This document shows positions 5,652-7,378 of a DNA stretch of 7,378 bases, piece after piece. The position numbers and the translations under genes are program-made. The stretch spans positions 1 to 7,378 of the forward strand of contig CAMPGG010000169.1 of assembly GCA_946885335.1 (NCBI GenBank), read 5' to 3'. The DNA comes from an uncultured Chitinophagaceae bacterium (lineage in GTDB: Bacteria; Bacteroidota; Bacteroidia; Chitinophagales; Chitinophagaceae). Within the stretch, counting starts at the first letter, position 1; the number at the start of each line of letters is the position of its first letter. The notes beneath the pieces were generated by a model. The model searched no databases and was not told the origin of the DNA. It was given only the letters and a program-made list of their open reading frames with translations.

Positions 5652-5682
5652 TTGAAATTGAACCATTGGTGAATTATTTTCG
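5652..5682 (+). promoter_or_regulatory. Candidate Bacteroidota promoter for the namZ-like gene
   Basis: TTG at 5652-5654 and TATTTTCG at 5675-5682 are separated by 20 bases, inside the 19-21 base spacing of the Bacteroidota -33/-7 promoter. The -7 element differs from TAnnTTTG at one base (TTCG for TTTG). Transcription would start near 5688, giving a leader of roughly 50 nt to the ATG at 5742. It is the only place in the window where both halves are found at proper spacing. Confidence 0.4.
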
Positions 5683-5741
5683 TCCACTATTAAACACAGC
5701 CTGTTATAAATGAATAACATAAAAGCAATTAATATATACAT

Positions 5742-7016
5742 ATGAAAATATTATTTTCCTTACTCTTTATTTCAGCATCATTCTTAGGTTGTTATGGCCA
5801 GCCAGCTAAAACAGTTGCGCATAATAATTCAAAAATTTTGGCTGGAGCTGAACGGATAGATACTTATCTCCCATTATTAAAAAATAAAAAAGTTGGACTG
5901 TTTGCCAACCAAACTTCTATTGTTGGCAACACACACCTGGTTGATACATTGCAAAAGCTTGGCATTAATGTAACGGTCATTTTTGGACCAGAGCATGGAT
6001 TCAGGGGCACTGCTGATGCGGGTGAAAAAGTAGGAAATTATGTAGATGAAAAAACCAACATCCCGGTGGTTTCATTGTATGGCAGTAAACGAAAACCATC
6101 TGCGGAGGATTTAAAAAATGTGGATGTACTGGTGTTTGATATCCAGGATGTGGGTGTTAGATTCTATACGTTCATATCTTCTATGGAAGAATTTATGGAA
6201 GCCGCATTTGAGCACAACAAACCTTTATTAATTCTTGACCGCCCTAATCCAAATGGCCATTATGTAGACGGACCCGTATTGGATAAAAAATACCAGAGTT
6301 TTGTCGGTCGCCAGGAAGTGCCTATTGTTTACGGCATGACGATGGGTGAATATGCACTGATGATTGCGGGTGAAAAATGGCTTTCAGATGCAGCCAATAA
6401 AAAATACAGTTATTACCAAACAACGGAGAAAACTGTAGACACGCCTTTTCATTTTATGGTGATTAAAAATGCTAATTATGATCACAAAAGCATGTATGAA
6501 TTGCCAGTGCGGCCTTCTCCAAACCTGCCGAATATCCAATCCATTTATTTATATCCATCCACCTGTTTTTTTGAAGGCACTGTTTTGAGTGAAGGCCGCG
6601 GAACGGATAAACCTTTCATGGTTTTCGGACATCCTTCTCTCCCTAAACACCTGTATTCATTTACTCCTAACCCTAACGAGGGTGCGAAATCTTCAAAGCT
6701 TTACGGACAAAAATGTTATGGCTGGGATTTAAGTGGCACACCCGCGGAAGTTTTAGCCAAAGTGGATAACAGGATACAACTGAAATGGTTTTTAGAAGCC
6801 TACCATCTTTTTCCAGATAAAGAAAAATTTTTCATTCTGCCAAAATCAGGAAAGATGGAAGAGTCTTTCTTTAACAAGCTGGCTGGAAATAATGAACTCT
6901 GGAAACAAGTAAAGTCAGGTAAATCAGAAGATGAAATCCGTGCCAGTTGGCAACCTAAGTTGGATGCGTTCAAAGTGATCCGTAAGAAATACCTGTTGTA
7001 CCCTGATTTCGAATAA
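5742..7016 (+). CDS. DUF1343 / GH171 exported protein, probable exo-beta-N-acetylmuramidase (NamZ-like)
   Basis: Characterised DUF1343 proteins (NamZ, GH171) remove MurNAc from the non-reducing end of peptidoglycan fragments, so this is probably a cell-wall turnover or recycling enzyme. An N-terminal hydrophobic segment (about residues 3-16) ends at Gly16-Cys17 (SASFLGC), which could be a lipobox, though -2 Leu and -3 Phe are unusual; ordinary signal-peptidase cleavage is the alternative. The protein should therefore sit in the periplasm or on a membrane. Family blocks appear in order: KVGLFANQTSIVG (50-62), IFGPEHGFRGTADAGE (80-95, with acidic Glu84), DIQDVGVRFYTF (133-144), LDRPNPNGHYVDGP (165-178), VPIVYGMTMGEY (193-204) and FEGTVLSEGRGT (277-288). 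The 424-aa length is full size. The start at 5742 is required by the signal segment. fmt follows after 42 bp on the same strand, so the two may be co-transcribed. Substrate specificity is inferred from the family only. Confidence 0.9.
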   Translation: MKILFSLLFISASFLGCYGQPAKTVAHNNSKILAGAERIDTYLPLLKNKKVGLFANQTSIVGNTHLVDTLQKLGINVTVIFGPEHGFRGTADAGEKVGNYVDEKTNIPVVSLYGSKRKPSAEDLKNVDVLVFDIQDVGVRFYTFISSMEEFMEAAFEHNKPLLILDRPNPNGHYVDGPVLDKKYQSFVGRQEVPIVYGMTMGEYALMIAGEKWLSDAANKKYSYYQTTEKTVDTPFHFMVIKNANYDHKSMYELPVRPSPNLPNIQSIYLYPSTCFFEGTVLSEGRGTDKPFMVFGHPSLPKHLYSFTPNPNEGAKSSKLYGQKCYGWDLSGTPAEVLAKVDNRIQLKWFLEAYHLFPDKEKFFILPKSGKMEESFFNKLAGNNELWKQVKSGKSEDEIRASWQPKLDAFKVIRKKYLLYPDFE

Positions 7017-7058
7017 GCAAACACGTTAGCATTTTTATTACCCGGGATTTAATTACCA

Positions 7059-7378
7059 ATGAATTTTACTGATATAAGGATCGTTTTTATGGGTACGCCG
7101 GAATTTGCCGTAGCCTCACTTTCTGCATTGCATGATGCAGGATGTAATATTGTTGGCGTAATTACTGCGCCAGATAAACCAGCTGGCAGGGGAATGAAAT
7201 TACAGGAAAGCGCCGTTAAAAAATATGCATTGGAAAAGGGATTAAAAATTCTTCAACCCGAAAAATTGAAGAATTCAGATTTCTTAAATGAATTAAAAAA
7301 CTTACAAGCTGACCTGCAAATTGTTGTTGCATTCAGAATGTTACCCGAAGTAGTTTGGAATATGCCGCCGATGGGTAC
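7059..7378 (+). CDS. fmt: Methionyl-tRNA formyltransferase, 5' part (runs off the right edge)
   Basis: Fmt transfers the formyl group of 10-formyltetrahydrofolate to the methionine on initiator tRNA, preparing it for bacterial translation initiation in the cytoplasm. The window holds the first 106 codons plus two bases, about a third of the usual length of roughly 310 aa. The start MNFTDIRIVFMGTPEFAVAS matches the family N-terminus (RIVFMGTPEFA), and VITAPDKPAGRGMKL carries the conserved PDKPxGRG loop. LQIVVAFRMLPEVVW and MPPMGT lie where the family has its VVAYG/RMLP and GxxNxH approach. The catalytic Asn-His-Asp segment would lie just past the edge. The ATG at 7059 is preferred over the in-frame ATG at 7089, because the family needs the first beta strand (IRIVFMG). 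It begins 42 bp after the namZ-like gene; no separate promoter or terminator is visible in that gap. Confidence 0.96.
   Translation, partial: MNFTDIRIVFMGTPEFAVASLSALHDAGCNIVGVITAPDKPAGRGMKLQESAVKKYALEKGLKILQPEKLKNSDFLNELKNLQADLQIVVAFRMLPEVVWNMPPMG

Noticed and set aside
5710..5745. 11-residue ORF whose TGA overlaps the ATG of the namZ-like gene
   Set aside because: The ATGA overlap is eye-catching, but the frame (MNNIKAINIYI) is AT-rich chance-like sequence with no ribosome-binding site or known leader pattern.

Overview
The window looks like an ordinary chromosomal segment of a Bacteroidota bacterium, most likely in or near the Chitinophagaceae. The evidence is AT-rich spacers, almost no Shine-Dalgarno sequences ahead of the genes, promoter-like boxes of the Bacteroidota type (TAnnTTTG and close variants), an ExbD with the short N-terminus and single TM helix typical of the phylum, and a DUF1343 protein with an export signal. 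The placement below phylum level is inferred from protein style, not from a search.

Layout from left to right. At the left edge, on the minus strand, is the start of an integral membrane protein (1-92, cut by the window edge) whose ATG overlaps the stop codon of ribD (92-1192, minus), the bifunctional riboflavin-synthesis deaminase/reductase. An 84-bp divergent spacer with back-to-back promoter-like boxes separates ribD from prmC (1277-2149, plus), the release-factor glutamine methyltransferase. prmC ends 3 bp from the end of a convergent exbD (2153-2557, minus). exbD lies downstream of exbB (2712-3407, minus), and the 154-bp spacer between them holds a perfect 9-bp hairpin in a GC-rich patch. 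Next come pepT (3655-4902, minus), tripeptide aminopeptidase, and a SlyD/SlpA-like FKBP prolyl isomerase (5052-5507, minus) that ends in a clear intrinsic terminator. After a 234-bp divergent spacer lie a namZ-like DUF1343/GH171 exported protein (5742-7016, plus) and the 5' part of fmt, methionyl-tRNA formyltransferase (7059 to the right edge, plus).

The genes serve separate housekeeping tasks: flavin synthesis, translation termination and initiation (prmC, fmt), energising of outer-membrane transport (exbB/exbD), peptide breakdown (pepT), folding (FKBP) and cell-wall turnover or muropeptide use (namZ-like). No phage gene, transposase, defence system, CRISPR array, rRNA or tRNA is visible, and I see no novel multi-gene system. 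The points worth a second look are non-coding: the GC-rich structured patch between exbB and exbD, the composite inverted repeat upstream of the FKBP gene, and the closely packed divergent promoter boxes between ribD and prmC. No gene-free stretch exceeds 300 bases; the longest is 247 bp, at 3408-3654.
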